55,000 bases of DNA from Symbiodinium natans. Lineage: Eukaryota; Sar; Dinophyceae; Suessiales; Symbiodiniaceae. The notes beneath the pieces were generated by a model that had not been told where the DNA came from, did not search any database, and saw only the letters and a list, made by a program, of their open reading frames with translations. Location: the NCBI GenBank assembly GCA_905221605.1, contig CAJNDS010001558.1, positions 240,001-295,000 of the forward strand. The letters run 5' to 3'. The position numbers and the translations under genes are program-made. This document shows positions 1-10,581 of the stretch, piece by piece; positions within the stretch are counted from its first letter, which is position 1; each line of letters starts with the position of its first letter.

Positions 1-228
1 TTGGTGGTGGTGGTGGTAGTCGTCATAGTCGTGGTGGTGGTAGTTGGTGGTGGTCTGTTGATGGTAGGCAGGAGGCAGGAGAACAAGTTTCTGGCGCGAC
101 ACAGTGCGCGCTACCATCGGCCACCAAGACCTGTAACTCCAGCCTTGAGATCGTAATCCACGTACCGCACCCACGACAACCCATTGTAAATGGACCACAA
201 GCCCTTGTAAGGCTCCTTTAAAAGTCCA

Positions 229-265
<37 letters not shown>

Positions 266-2239
266 GCAACATTCCTGAGGTCATCGTGGTCCTATCTCTG
301 AGCTGGTGACCTCCGCATGCTTTGCATATGTTGGAAGTAGTAGGGTTATAAGTGCCCTAAATGTGGCTACAGAAGTAAAGCTACCCTACTTCTAGCCCCA
401 GCTAGAACTACCCATGGATCCCCTGAGTAAGCTTCAAAGTGCAGTGCCATCGGAAGCTCGTACTCGGACTTGTGAGGCGTTGAGAATGTTGCAGTCATAT
501 GCGCAAGCTTTCAGTCTTTTTCCTGCTTCTGGTATATTTTCCTAATATGATTGTCATAGTATCAGGCTATTGAAGTGGCAGCCCTAAACCCTGAACCGCA
601 CACAAACCCTAAACCCCAAACCCCAAACCCTAAACCCCAAACCCCAAACCCCAAACCCTAAACCCTAAACCCTAAACCCTAAACCCTTCATGGGCTCAGC
701 CTTAAACCCCAAGAGGATTGAAAGCTCGCAGCATCCGGCGCCAGAGCGGAACCACGGAACACCTCGCAGCCTCCAGCTGCTACGACTTTTGCCCAAACAG
801 GGTTTGGGAATTGGGTTTAGGGTTTAGGGTTTAGGGTTTAGGGTTTAGGGTTTAGGGTTTAGGGTTTAGGGTTTAGGAAAACCCTAAAACCCTAAAACCC
901 TAAAACCCCAAAACCCCAAAACCCTAAACCGAGCATTCTTCTTTTTGCCAGTTGACGATCGACAACCCAAAACCTGACACCTTAAAACCCTAAAAACCTA
1001 AAACCCTAAACCTTGAACCCTAAACTCTAAACCATAGTAGCCCTAGACCCTAAACCCTAAACCCTAAACCCTAAACCCTCTGCCAGTTGACGATCGACAA
1101 CCATCTATTCTCAGCCTCGCACGACCGCACGGCTGGGGACCTTGGGTCTGTCCAAGAACTCCGAAGCTTCCTTGGGCTTAGGATGGGTTTTTAGGGCTTA
1201 GGGTTTAGGTTTTTTAGGGTTTAGGGTTTAGGGTTTAGGGTTTAGGGCTAGGATGGTTTAGGGTTTAGGGCTTGGGGTTTAGGATGGCATTTACCGATGT
1301 AAGGCTTCCGGTACGCTACGCTTTCCAGTCCCTTACCCTTGTTTTTAGGGATCCGAAGTATGGGCCCTACTACGTACCGTGTATACACGGTTGTTTAGCA
1401 AGGGACCCGAGTTAAGGGCCCAAACCCTAAACCCTAAACCCTAAACCCTAAAACCTAAACCCTATAAGCCCTAAGTCCTAAGGGGCCCATACCCGGAACC
1501 TTCGACTGAAAGCCTTGGCCCTACCCGAATACCCTCGTGGAGACCACTGGAGAAGATGGGCCAAGCTACATGGCTGAGGGTTTAGGGTTTAGGGTTTAGG
1601 GTTTAGGGCTGAGGGTTTAGGGTTTAGGGTTTAGGGTTGCAGGGCTGGCTTAGGGGCGTCACATTGCAACTTGTATGAGCAAGCCCAGTCATGGAATACA
1701 ATTCCTCAGAAAAAGCGAAAGGTTCCCACAAAGGCTGCCGCTTGTTAGCTGTTACTTACTTTGCGGTAGTAGGTAATGAAGGAATAGTGTCGAAAATGAA
1801 TCGACGCAGCAGTTGACTAAATACCCCATTCCCCCGCCCCCAAACGTGTAAACTCTCAACCCATAAGCCCCAAACTCTCAACCCTAAACCATAAAGCCCA
1901 CTACGTACTAACCAACGCGATGCAAAAACTTTGCTGCAGCATGGCGTGAAGAACGCAGCTTCTTCAGCTCAGACTAGATCTCGTGGGGTGTCACTAGGAT
2001 TTAGGTGCTTATGGGGGCTTTTAAGGCTTTCAGGGCTTGAGTGCAGGGTTGTTAGGTTGTTAGGACATATGTAATGTTTTAGGGTCTAGGGCTTTTAGTG
2101 CTTGGGCTTATGGCGGGTTCCAGGGTTCCTAGTGGTTGAGAGGGTGCATAGGGTTGGTTGGAAATGCCTAACTTGCCGCCATGTGCCTTGGCTTGTTGGT
2201 TTTAGGGTTTAGGGTTTAGGGTTGGAATCTTAGTGCAGG
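1..2239. repeat. Upstream region of degenerate telomere-type arrays
   Basis: No gene is supported here. The stretch opens with a GGTGGT-rich tract, has a (GA)n microsatellite at about 231-262, and then alternates CCCTAAA blocks (about 600-690, 890-1080, 1420-1470) with TTTAGGG blocks (about 813-878, 1215-1290, 1576-1640, 2200-2222). Blocks of opposite orientation lie within 100-200 bp of each other. The sequence TTGACGATCGACAACC occurs twice (about 951 and 1086), so non-telomeric spacer sequence was also duplicated. A weak coding-like island sits at about 1515-1575. Confidence 0.6.
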
Positions 2240-3419
2240 ATGTTGCGCATTGTGATGATGACCTCTGGTGAGGCGGTGGTGGCTCTCTCCAGCAACGAGT
2301 TCGAAGAGCATGCGGCACGCGGCGAAAACACCATACGAGACATGAAGAAGCTTCTTGTGGCAATCACAGGCCTGCCCCGATTCCGGCAGCGCTTGCTGCA
2401 GAACGGAGAGGTCTTAGAGGACGATGTCCAGATCCACTTGCCAGCTCTTCTGCATCTCGTTCTCCTGTCCTTCTGTGATAATGATCCTCTTCGGCTGGAT
2501 AAGTTTGAAACAGCCCTTATGCATGATGATGTCCAGGCGGTAGAAAGATTTCTGCAGCAGCCAGGGGATCCCAACCAGGAAGTTCGCCGCATGACGTGCT
2601 TGTGCCTGGCTGCTGGAGCCGGGAGTTTCCGATCTGCCCAGCTCCTGGTGGAAGCTATGGCAGACCTGAGGCGCTCAGAGCGGCGATTTGGCAGTACACC
2701 CTTGCACCTGGCATCTTTGGCCGGCCATACAAACATCGCGCGCTGGCTGCTGGAGTCGCGCGCAGACATCCGGGCAGGGGAGCGCGAGGGTACGACGGCC
2801 TTGCACCTTGCAAGCTGCCATGGGCATGCGGAAGTGGTTCAAGTCTTGATTGGCGCCGGTGGAAGGGACTGCGGCTTTCTCCACGCAGAAGGCTGGTTGG
2901 GAGCCACCCCCTTACACCAAGCCTGCCTCATGGGTCAAGTCGAAACATCGCAGCTCTTGATAAGGGCAGATGCTGACATCAACAGGACCACACGCGAAGG
3001 ACTCACAGCCCTAGGCGTTGCGTGCAGATCGGGTCGTCACGAGATCGTAAGCTTACTGCTGGATCTCCGCGCAGACCTGGAGAAAGTGGATCAGAAGGGA
3101 AGGACGCCACTGATCTGGGCTTGCTACGCTGAGCACATCGACGTGGTGAGGCATCTACTCAACGCAGGCGCGGAGAAGACGCCCCGCGACTCCGACGGCC
3201 ACTCGGCCCTGCATATCGCCATCTCTGTTGGGAGCAGAAGCCTAACAGGCTTACTGCTCGAAGCCCGCGCGGATATCGAGGAGAAGGCTGCCGGCGGCCA
3301 GACACCCCTTTGCCGCGCCTGTGTCTTGGGGCACACCGAGTTGACCCGGTTCCTCCTCGACCACGGCTGCAACAAGGAGCACACGGATGAAGAAGGTCGG
3401 AGGCCTTTGATGATTGCCT
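2240..3419 (+). CDS. Ubiquitin-like/ankyrin-repeat protein, exon 1
   Basis: Long uninterrupted plus-strand frame starting at the ATG at 2240. Residues 1 to about 80 look like a ubiquitin-like fold (MLRIVMMTSGEAVVA at the start, RFRQRLLQNGEVL near 45-60, then a hydrophobic LHLVLLSF end), an N-terminus often seen on dinoflagellate ankyrin proteins. From about residue 90 there are roughly eight ankyrin repeats of 33 residues with clear signatures: GSTPLHLASLAGHTNIARWL, GTTALHLASCHGHAEVV, GATPLHQACLMGQVETS, GRTPLIWACYAEHIDVV and GQTPLCRACVLGHTELT. Ankyrin repeats bind other proteins, so a cytoplasmic scaffold or adaptor role is likely; the partner is unknown. An AG lies just before the ATG (GTGCAGG), which could serve as a cis or spliced-leader acceptor. 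The frame meets TGA at 3419-3421, but I place a GA splice donor at 3420 because the repeat continues in frame at 3577. Coding sequence on the opposite strand here is a shadow. Confidence 0.88.
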
Positions 3420-3576
3420 GAGTCCTGGGTGCTCTTTGGGAGTTTGTCCGCTTTCTTCGTAAGTTCTATGGCTTCTTCGCGCGCGCGCGCGGAGATATTC
3501 TTATAAGAAGTCTGCATATTGAAAGAATATGGGTGTTCCGAATCTTGGTTATCATTCGAAGCCTCCAGCTGGCCAG
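3420..3576 (+). other. GA-AG intron of the ankyrin gene
   Basis: The intron runs from GAGTCCTGGG to CTGGCCAG. Splicing joins GCC T to GC CTT, giving the residues MIAC-LAGHTEIV, exactly the continuation an ankyrin repeat needs (residues ...PLMIACLAGHTEIVRVL). A GA donor is non-canonical in most eukaryotes but established in dinoflagellates. GCCT occurs at both boundaries. The intron holds a (GC)n run at about 3479-3491 and no telomeric heptamers, unlike most introns in this window. Confidence 0.7.
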
Positions 3577-3731
3577 GCCTTGCCGGGCATACGGAGATCG
3601 TCCGAGTCCTCACGGAGCGCGGGGCGAACGCGCAGATCCGCCTCGGCATGTCCAGCCCGCTGGATGCGGCTCCTAGGGCCCTTATAGGAAGCATGTTCAA
3701 TGTTCCCTTTCTTGGGGTTGGAGGAGGATGA
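3577..3731 (+). CDS. Ubiquitin-like/ankyrin-repeat protein, exon 2
   Basis: Continues the ankyrin array after the 157-bp intron: LAGHTEIVRVLTERGANAQI is a canonical repeat end, followed by the start of another unit (MSSPLDAAPRAL). The frame then runs into a repeat element at about 3700 and stops at TGA 3729-3731. The last residues (about from SMFNVPFLG) are encoded by that element, so either the true last exon ends earlier near 3690 and splices onward, or insertion of the element truncated the protein. Confidence 0.65.
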
Positions 3732-3846
3732 CAATATATGTAGGAATATGTCTCAGAGGGCTAAACCCTAAACCCTAAGCCCTAAGCCCTAAACCCTAAA
3801 CCCTAAACCCTAAACCCTAGACCCTCATATTTAAGGGCCATCCTAG
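3690..3846. mobile_element. Repeat family G copy interrupted by a telomeric array
   Basis: The stretch 3693-3757 (TTCAATGTTCCCTTTCTTGG ... TAGGAATATGTCTCAGAGGG) matches 25119-25178. At 25178 the repeat continues directly into TTAAGGGCCATCC, whereas here that continuation appears only at 3831-3843. Between the two halves lies about 70 bp of CCCTAAA/CCCTAAG heptamers. A third, more diverged copy of the same right half is at about 23791-23835. Confidence 0.55.
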
Positions 3847-3916
3847 GCTCGCTGCTTCGGCCACTGGGAGATTCAGGCTGGGGGTCTTCATCTGGTGTCT
3901 CTCGCGTTTTTCATGT

Positions 3917-4020
3917 TGGGTTTAGGGTTTAGGGTTTAGGGTTTAGGGTTTAGGGTTTAGGGTTTAGGGTTTAGGGTTTAGGGTTTAGGGTTTAGGGTTT
4001 AGGGTTTAGGGTTTAGGGTT
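3917..4020 (+). repeat. Perfect TTTAGGG array, about 14 units
   Basis: Uninterrupted GGGTTTA heptamers, plant/dinoflagellate-type telomere repeat, followed by unique sequence with no target-site signature I can see. Confidence 0.95.
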
Positions 4021-4294
4021 GTCAGAGTGCGTTCTCAACCACCAAATCCCAATCCCTGTCACGCAGCCCCAAGGGAAAAGCCTCCACCTTCATACTACGA
4101 AACCCTAAAACCCTAAAAGCCCTAAGGCCCCTAAGGCCCCTGAAGCCCAAGAAACCCAAAAGCCCTACTACTTCTTGATGAAGGCGTATGATGCTCACCT
4201 AAACGCTCAGAGGGCGCCCTGGCTCTGCTCACCAGCATTTACAAGCCCCTAAACCCTGAACCCTAAACCCTAAACCCCCCCCCTCCCCCTGCAG

Positions 4295-4345
4295 GAGATT
4301 CTTCTTCGAAGCGCCCAGGAACGAGCACCCAAGCGAAGACGGCGG
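4295..4345 (+). CDS. Exon-like island (unknown)
   Basis: A strong polypyrimidine acceptor (CCCTCCCCCTGCAG) precedes a 51-bp open stretch that ends at a GGTGAAG donor. The reading EILLRSAQERAPKRRRR is one of two open frames. The product is not recognised; the splice signals are the main support. Confidence 0.3.
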
Positions 4346-4809
4346 GTGAAGGGGCCTCCTTAGACTACCCCAAAACCCGAACCTGAACCCTAGACCCGAA
4401 ACCCCCAAACCCTAAACCACCCTATGCCTAGACTCAAACCCTAACCTTAATCCCTAAACCCCATATAAACCCTAAACCCGAAGTAAAGAACCCTAACCTT
4501 AATCCCTAAAAAAGAAACCTAAAGCCGAAGTAGAGCCTGGAAAAAAAGGTTTACGCCTTGCCGCAAAGTTCGGAAGGTTCATGTGCAGGTCTCAGGAAGG
4601 ATACCTCCAAGTAAGCAGCCTGCTCCAGCCATACCTACCCTGCTTATGTACTGACTTAACTCAAGGGCTTAAGCTTAGAGTTCGGGGTTCAGGCAAACAG
4701 TGAAGGGCTTCACCCCCCAAGCCCGAAGCCCTCAGCCCTAAGCCTAAACCCTAAACCCTAAACCCTAAACCCTAAACCCTAAACCCTAAACCCTAAACCC
4801 ACGTTACAG

Positions 4810-4886
4810 GGTGTGGCTCGCACAGTCAGCCCTGGCCTTGGCAGAAACATCGAGCTGCCGCCCAAGGCAAAAGAAGGGATTGGAGG
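4810..4886 (+). CDS. Exon-like island (unknown)
   Basis: Follows an ACGTTACAG acceptor. One open frame reads GVARTVSPGLGRNIELPPKA and the other VWLAQSALALAETSS. It lies between a CCCTAAA block and a TTTAGGG block. Not recognised. Confidence 0.25.
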
Positions 4887-5677
4887 TTTAGGGTTTTAGG
4901 TTTCAGGTTTTAGGGTTCAGGGTTCAGGGTTTAGGGTTTAGGGTTTAGGGTTTAGGGTTTAGGGTTTAGTTTTTTTTTTTTCTGGGGGGGGAGTTTCCTA
5001 TGAGTTCCGGACTTTCAGGGTGTGTGAGGGTGTTTGTGTTGGGCCTTTGAGGGCTTGTCAGGCTCTGTCACTGTAGGTTCATTTTCGGGATTAGAGCGGG
5101 CTTGCGGGGTTCCAGTAGTCGGGGAATTCGAGTTTGGGGTTTGGGGCTCGAGCGGGCTTCTAACCCTAAACCCCAAACCCCAAACCCCAAACCCCAAACC
5201 CTAAACCCTAAACCCCAAACCCTAAACCCTAAACCCCAAACCCTAAACTCTGTGTGTGTGTGGCCTGGGCGTGTTGAGCTAGCAGGGCTGCAAGGGCCAT
5301 GAAGGAAACGTGTGCACCCTTAGTGCACCTGGCACAGCTTGGGCTGAGGGTTTAGGATCCTACGCCCGAAGCCCCTAGCCCTAAACCCTAAACCCTAAAC
5401 CCTAAACCCTATATTCAGAGTTGGGAGTCCTAGAGTAGATCCTAATCTGGGTTCGGGCATATCTGGGCTGTTCCAGCTAGGCCTAATGAATCATGTCGGG
5501 CAGCCCTCTAAGAGGACAAGGTATAGGGCTACGGTCCCATGTGCCCTGAATGGAACTCTCCGCAGTATACTAGGAACAGCAAGAAATTTGAAAGGCGCCA
5601 ACAATTTAGTGCCGGCCCATTTCATAATCCACTCCATCATGCAGATTTTTTGAGGAAAACCGGCCTGGAACCTTAAA

Positions 5678-5825
5678 CCCGAAACCCGAAACCCGAAACC
5701 CGAAACCCGAAACCCGAAACCCGAAACCCGAAACCCGAAACCCTAAACCCTAAACCCTAAACCCTAAACCCTAAACCCTAAACCCTAAACCCTAAACCCT
5801 AAACCCTAAACCCTAAACCCTAACC
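5678..5825. repeat. CCCGAAA variant array passing into CCCTAAA array
   Basis: About nine consecutive CCCGAAA heptamers (5678-5741) run in register into about twelve CCCTAAA units. A block of a single variant suggests local spread of a mutated unit by slippage or unequal exchange. Confidence 0.9.
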
Positions 5826-6203
5826 CTGAACCCTAAGCCCTAAAACGTCGGTGAAGTGCAGGGGAACGTTCGAAGCCCATTGGAGGTGAAAGAGCCCCTT
5901 GGGGACAGTTCCCAAGGCCAGAACCCTAAACCCTAAACCCTAAACCTTAAACCCTAAACCCTAGACCCTAAACCCTACACCCTAAACCCTAAACCCTAAA
6001 CCCTAAACCCTAGACCCTAAACCCTAAACCCAGAACCAGAAGCCCTGCACCCTGCAATCCCTATGGACACTGTAATCCCTAAAGCCTGGAAACCTGGAAC
6101 TCCCATTAAAGGTTCAGGGTTCAGGGTTCAGGGTTCAGGGTTCAGGGTTTAGGGTTTAGGGTTTAGGGTTTAGGGTTTAGGGTTATTCTTAAACCCTAGA
6201 AAG

Positions 6204-6330
6204 AATCATCACGCCCAAGTTCTCCCATGGCTCCCGGTCCGGCAGAGCAATCTCAGAGGTCCGAGTCTGGAAGATTGACCACTTCGAGCTACTTGGAGTT
6301 TCAGAAAGCGCCTCTGTGAGAGGGAAGGGA
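6204..6330 (+). CDS. Exon-like island (unknown)
   Basis: About 40 codons open on the plus strand, between a TTTAGGG block and degenerate G-rich sequence. It contains ITPKFSHGSRSGRAIS and VRVWKIDHFELLGVSE, with mixed polar and hydrophobic composition unlike repeat translation. AG acceptor at 6202-6203; the 3' boundary is unclear. Not recognised. Confidence 0.4.
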
Positions 6331-7149
6331 GGTGGGGTGGTTTTAGGGTAGAAGGGTATTAGGGGGTGTCAGGGTATGAGGGTAGTAGGGCATTAACGGG
6401 CATTGGGGCATTAAAGGGTATGAGGGTACTGAGGTATGAGGGTGTGGGGGTATAGGGTTTAGGGTTGATGTTTAGAGTCTAGGCGTGGTTCATGGCACGG
6501 CTATCTTATTCTCGTGGCCAGTACGACGATCAAGATGACTAGTACTACAAGTATTACTTCGTAGTGTTATTGTACGTATTATCCTGCTGTTGTTTGTTTT
6601 TGATTGTAGTTGTTTTCTTATTGGCCGTTGCAGTTGCTTCCTTGTAGCATTGCCTCATTGCTGTTGGTTGTTATTCCTATTGTTATCACTTTGCCTTCTC
6701 ATCGTTGTTCATACTCGATTGTCTATTTGGCATCGAAAGGTCGGCACGTCTTTCCGTGAGGACGACAACCCTAGGGTTTTGGGTTTGGGGTTTAGGGTTT
6801 AGGGTGGTTTGGGGTCTATTCCTCTGGCTTTGTGGTTTGCCTGCAATGATCGTAGGTCAATCCCCATTGCAGGGGTAGGTTTGAACATGACGTTTCTCTT
6901 GTTATTACCCGCAATCCCTATATCGTTCTGATAGAGCCATAGATATTTACTTTTCTAAGGCCCCCAAACCTGCACCAGATTCAGTTACTTTGCAGTCCTA
7001 TGTGGTAGTGAGTTGGTCCTCTCAGGGGTTGCGGGCAAAAGCATCTCATCAATGGTTTTCTTGGGGTGGGGAGGGGGGGGGAGGGGCGGCAACAAATCCA
7101 ACATCCCTGATGAAGATCATGGTACCCAAAACCCTAAACCCTAAACCCT

Positions 7150-7264
7150 GAGTGCGAAGCCGAGGTAGAGAGCAGGGGGGCGCTGCTGCATGGGATGTGC
7201 CTGGGGATCCAAGCGACGTGCCGGTTGGCCCACAGAGGGCAAGCCTTGCACTTGCATGTCTTGG
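7150..7264 (+). CDS. Exon-like island (unknown)
   Basis: Open for about 38 codons (ECEAEVESRGALLHGM, then LGIQATCRLAHRGQALHL). It ends exactly where a TTTAGGG array begins, so a GT donor would be supplied by the first heptamer. Not recognised. Confidence 0.3.
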
Positions 7265-7697
7265 GGTTTAGGGTTTAGGGTTTAGGGTTTAGGGTTTGGG
7301 GTTTGGGGTTTAGGGTTTAGGGTTTAGGGTTTAGGCTCTAGGGTTTAGGGTTGAGGGTTTTCCAGAAACCTTTTTCCCCTCAATCCCTCAACCCCAAAAA
7401 CCCTGAAAACCAGAAGCCCCCAAAAAGTCTGAAGGCACCCGAAAAATCCCCTTAACCTTAAACCCCTAACTTCACCCTGAGCTTGAGCATACCTTTCTCA
7501 AAAAAACTACTCTTGTTTTGGATTTGTATGTGTTGTATGAACAGTAGGGTTTAGGGTTTTATACTGTGTTACAGAATCATGCATAAGGCCAGCAGCAACC
7601 GTCGAGGCTTGTGAGCGCAGTGCAAAATCGTCGCCCGAAAAATCCTTGCCCTAAACCCTAAACCCTAAACGCTAAACCCTAAACCCTAAACCCCAAA

Positions 7698-7836
7698 CCT
7701 TGTGAACTTCCATGTTCGCTCGGGGCTGTGGTGCACACCGCCCAGGCTTCCGAGGATGTTGTTGCTGTGAGCAGTGAGATTGATGGCCAGATGGGGGAGA
7801 TTGGATGTCTGGCAAGGTCATGCAGACCCCTGGCCC
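7698..7836 (+). CDS. Exon-like island (unknown)
   Basis: Open for about 46 codons, flanked by CCCTAAA blocks. Contains CELPCSLGAVVHTAQASE and VVAVSSEIDGQMGEIGC, with four cysteines. Composition looks coding; the boundaries run into the arrays and cannot be fixed. Confidence 0.38.
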
Positions 7837-8100
7837 CAAACCCTAAACCCTAAGCCCTAAGCCCTAAACCCTAAACCCTAAACCCTAAAGGGCTTTTCCT
7901 CAGCAGGGGGGGGGGGGGGGGGGTTCAGGGTTTCGGGCCGGCAAACCACAAACCCAAATGCCCTTGTGGTTCGGACAGTCTCTGTAAGATCATCGGAAGA
8001 ACCTAAGACCCTTAGGGTTTTAGGGTTTAGGGTTTCGGGTTTAGGGTTTAGGGTTTAGGGTTCAGGAATTGTTGCTGCTACTTCTCTGTGGGGCTGGCAG

Positions 8101-8241
8101 AGTTCGATCAACCCCCCGTGTCTCTTTATGGATCGTTGTGCCAATGCTGTGGCCCGCGTGCGGCTTCAGAATCCAAGCCCTGGCATGCGGGGAGACGAGG
8201 CCATCAAACGGTGTCAGGGGGCACTGCGTTTATGGCGCAGG
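8101..8241 (+). CDS. Exon-like island (unknown), 47 codons
   Basis: Acceptor CTTCTCTGTGGGGCTGGCAG, then 141 bp (47 codons) to a donor GTCCCT. The reading includes MDRCANAVARVRLQNP and GDEAIKRCQGALRLW. Open in the frame implied by the splice sites. Not recognised. Confidence 0.42.
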
Positions 8242-8689
8242 GTCCCTAAACCCCAAACCCTAAACCCCAAACCCCAAACCCTAAACCCTAAACCCTAAAC
8301 CCCAAACCCTAAACCCTAAACCCTAAACCCTAAACGCGTTGCATGTTGTCGTTTGGCAGGCCTTGGTTCTTTGAATGGATAGGGGGACTCGCAGGTCCAC
8401 AGCGATTGAGGGTTTAGGGTTTAGGGTTTAGGGTTTAGGGTTTAGGGTTTAGGGTTTGGGGTTTGGGGTTTGGGGTTTGGGGTTTGGGGTGTAGGGTTCA
8501 GGGTTTTGAAGGTTTAGGATTTTGGGGGCGTAGGCTTTTCGGGGTTTAGGGTTCGTGGATTTATTGGGTTTAGGGTTGCTAGGGTTTCGGGCTTAGGTTG
8601 GTTTAGGTTTTTGGGGTGTTCGGGGGTTCATAGGGGTCCCAACTTTAGCTTCGACTTCCAAAAAACAGGCGATTAAGACTCGGGCCCCT

Positions 8690-8776
8690 AAGTTGCACCC
8701 CTAAGAGGTTCCCTGAATGTGCTCCAAACATGGTCCTTATATTGGCTTAAAACAGGGTCCCCAAACCCAAAAGTGC
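8690..8776. mobile_element. Short inverted-repeat element
   Basis: TAAGTTGCAC...TTCCCT at the left mirrors AGGGTCCCC...GTGCAACCTTA at the right. An 87-bp imperfect hairpin with no coding sequence. Confidence 0.4.
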
Positions 8777-8947
8777 AACCTTACGGGTCCAAAGTAGAGC
8801 TGCATAAAAAAAAAAAAAAAGAAAACACAAGGGATTCCTACCTCGGATCCCGGAGGATGTACCCCTACTTGGGCCTCTGAGGGCTTTTGCCTACTCCCTC
8901 TTCGGGGAAATGTACCCTTTTACGGGGGTATAACCTCAAGGGTTAGG

Positions 8948-9062
8948 CTAGGATGCCCAGTAGTGCCCTTATTCCCTTCTTGGGGGCTCTAGGTTCCCCT
9001 ATAAACCCCTTAAGCAAGCAAGGGCACCTTTTTTAATCCTAGGTTACTGGGCAACCTAGTAG
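8948..9062. mobile_element. MITE family B, subtype 2
   Basis: Terminal inverted repeats CTAGGATGCCCAGTA and TTACTGGGCAACCTAG flank a core with GTTCCC and AAGGGCACC. Close relatives are at 25772, 12661, 13493 and 13891. Confidence 0.65.
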
Positions 9063-9175
9063 GGGTGGGGCCCTAAACCCTAAACCCTAAACCCTAAACC
9101 CTAAACCCTAAACCCTAAACCCTGGGGGATTTAGGGGTTTAGGAGTTCAAGGGTTTAGGGGCTCAAGGGCCTGGA

Positions 9176-9265
9176 TTTCTCGAAACCGGCGCCGGGCCGT
9201 TTGCCAACGAACATGTGGACCATCCGGGGATGGGGGGTTTCTCCGAATGCCAGAAATTGGCGACG
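9176..9265 (+). CDS. Exon-like island (unknown)
   Basis: 30 codons open (FLETGAGPFANEHVDHP, then GMGGFSECQKLAT), ending at a GTAGGG donor that merges into a TTTAGGG block. Natural-looking composition; not recognised. Confidence 0.42.
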
Positions 9266-9461
9266 GTAGGGTTTAGGGTTTAGGGTTTAGAGTCAGTAAA
9301 CCCTCAGTTCGCGTCATGGGTTTAGGGTTTAGAGTGGACACTTAACCTAAACCCCATAAACCCAGCCCGAAAAGCCCCCCCCCCCCCCCCCAACACACAT
9401 ACAACAATTCCTACAAGCCGTAAAAACCCGTAAGCCCCATAAACCCTATAAAAGCACTACA

Positions 9462-9580
9462 TTGGGCTGTTCCCCCTTCTGCTACAAGTCCTTCATGGGA
9501 TTACAAACAGGGGGGAGGGGGGGGGGGGGGGTGGGTACCAGAATCTGAAGGACTGTTAGTACAAGGGGGGAACATCCCAA
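9462..9580. mobile_element. Hairpin element with TTGGGCTGTTCCCCC ends
   Basis: The left arm (TTGGGCTGTTCCCCC ... AAGTCCTTCA) is mirrored by the right arm (TGAAGGACT ... GGGGGGAACATCCCAA). The loop contains a long poly-G run at about 9510-9532. Confidence 0.6.
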
Positions 9581-9604
9581 GCCCACAAACCCGGTAAAGG
9601 CCCC

Positions 9605-9748
9605 ATACTTGAAGGTTCATGATACTTATTCACAAATTAAAGTTGTACTTACAACTGCACTAGAACCATATTACGGCACTTAAAAAGCGCATAAGCGGGT
9701 TCGAAGTACAGTCACAATTGGTTTTTTAGTACTATGAACCGCCAAGTA
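9605..9748. mobile_element. MITE family A copy 1
   Basis: Ends TACTTGAAGGTTCATGATAC and GTACTATGAACCGCCAAGTA; inner arms have TTGTACTTACAACTG and AGTACAGTCACAATTG. The most diverged of the five copies. No exon recognised on either side. Confidence 0.7.
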
Positions 9749-9992
9749 CTGGCTCCAAAAGATCGCCCGGATCCTACAGTGTTACAAAGCTTTTGGGGGG
9801 TTTAGGGTGTCAGGGGCAGGGGTTTCGGGTTGTAGGAGGTTTAGGCTTTGAGGGTTTTGGAGTTTAGGTTGAGGGGGGATTGGGGTTCTATGGGTTTTAG
9901 TTAGGGTATAGGGTTTTCGGTTTAGGGTTTAGGGTTTAGGGTTGGGGTTTGCGGGGGGTTGGGGATCTAACCTGACTGACTTTGCCTGGCAG

Positions 9993-10074
9993 ATGTTGCA
10001 TTTTCTCATCTGGAGAAATCCCCTTTCGCCTCAACTGCTCCGAGGGTCAAAAAAAGTTGCTCTCTGGCTCATGG
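9993..10074 (+). CDS. Exon-like island (unknown)
   Basis: Excellent acceptor (CTGACTTTGCCTGGCAG), then an open frame reading DVAFSHLEKSPFASTAP and a GGGTATCG donor. Ends where a CCCTAAA array begins. Not recognised. Confidence 0.4.
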
Positions 10075-10081
10075 GTATCGT

Positions 10082-10184
10082 TTATATAAACCCTAAACCC
10101 TAAACCCTAAACCCTAAACCCTAAACCCTAAACCCTAAACCCTAAACCCTAAACCCTAAACCCTAAACCCTAAACCCTAAACCT
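10082..10184 (-). repeat. CCCTAAA array, about 14 units
   Basis: Near-perfect heptamer array between two exon-like islands. Confidence 0.95.
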
Positions 10185-10222
10185 ATATGCTTAAGGGTTC
10201 ACGGTGGCATCTTATTGTGTAG

Positions 10223-10301
10223 GAAGTTGAAAAAGCAGTGTATCTAAGCACATCGCATGCCGCGCTGGCCCGATATGGGGGCATCTACGATTTCGATCAG
10301 G
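10223..10301 (+). CDS. Exon-like island (unknown)
   Basis: Acceptor TTGTGTAG, open frame EVEKAVYLSTSHAALARYGG followed by IYDFDQ, then donor GGTATGC. The combination of both splice signals and natural composition makes this one of the better islands in the left part. Arrays flank it on both sides. Not recognised. Confidence 0.48.
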
Positions 10302-10305
10302 GTAT

Positions 10306-10393
10306 GCCCTAAACCCTAAACCCTAAACCCTAAACCCTAAACCCTAAACCCTAAACCCTAAACCCTAAACCCTAAACCCTAAACCCTAAACCC
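10306..10393 (-). repeat. CCCTAAA array, about 12 units
   Basis: Near-perfect heptamers starting 4 bp after a putative GTATGC donor. Confidence 0.95.
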
Positions 10394-10581
10394 TTCCTTG
10401 AGCCCTAAAGCAGAAAACCGAGGAGACCCAGTTCGCCTTCAACGGGTAGGGTTTAGGGTGTAGGGTTTAGGGTTTAGGGTTTAGGGTGTTTAGGGTTTAG
10501 GTTTTAGGGTTTAGGGCTTAGGGTTTAGGGTTTAGTTATTTTGGGGTTTTAGGGTTAAAAGTTTAGGGCCGGGACTTGCAG

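Noticed and set aside
2596-2976. Second plus-strand ORF and minus-strand ORFs inside the ankyrin gene
   Set aside because: They lie entirely within the strongly supported ankyrin frame and show no domain of their own.
5015-5302. ORFs rich in LNPKPQT or FRVxG/GLGF motifs
   Set aside because: These are translations of CCCTAAA/CCCCAAA or TTTAGGG/TTTGGGG heptamers in both strands and recur all over the window.
600-5420. CRISPR-like repeat-spacer pattern
   Set aside because: The repeats are simple heptamers in variable numbers, spacers vary widely in length, and the organism is a eukaryote.
6590-6802. Cys/Leu-rich 70-codon ORF
   Set aside because: T-rich sequence gives hydrophobic translation; no splice or domain support, and its end is repeat-derived.
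9153-9163. Spliced-leader relic (GGCTCAAG at about 9160)
   Set aside because: Only 8 bases match the end of the dinoflagellate spliced leader, within degenerate heptamer sequence; chance match.
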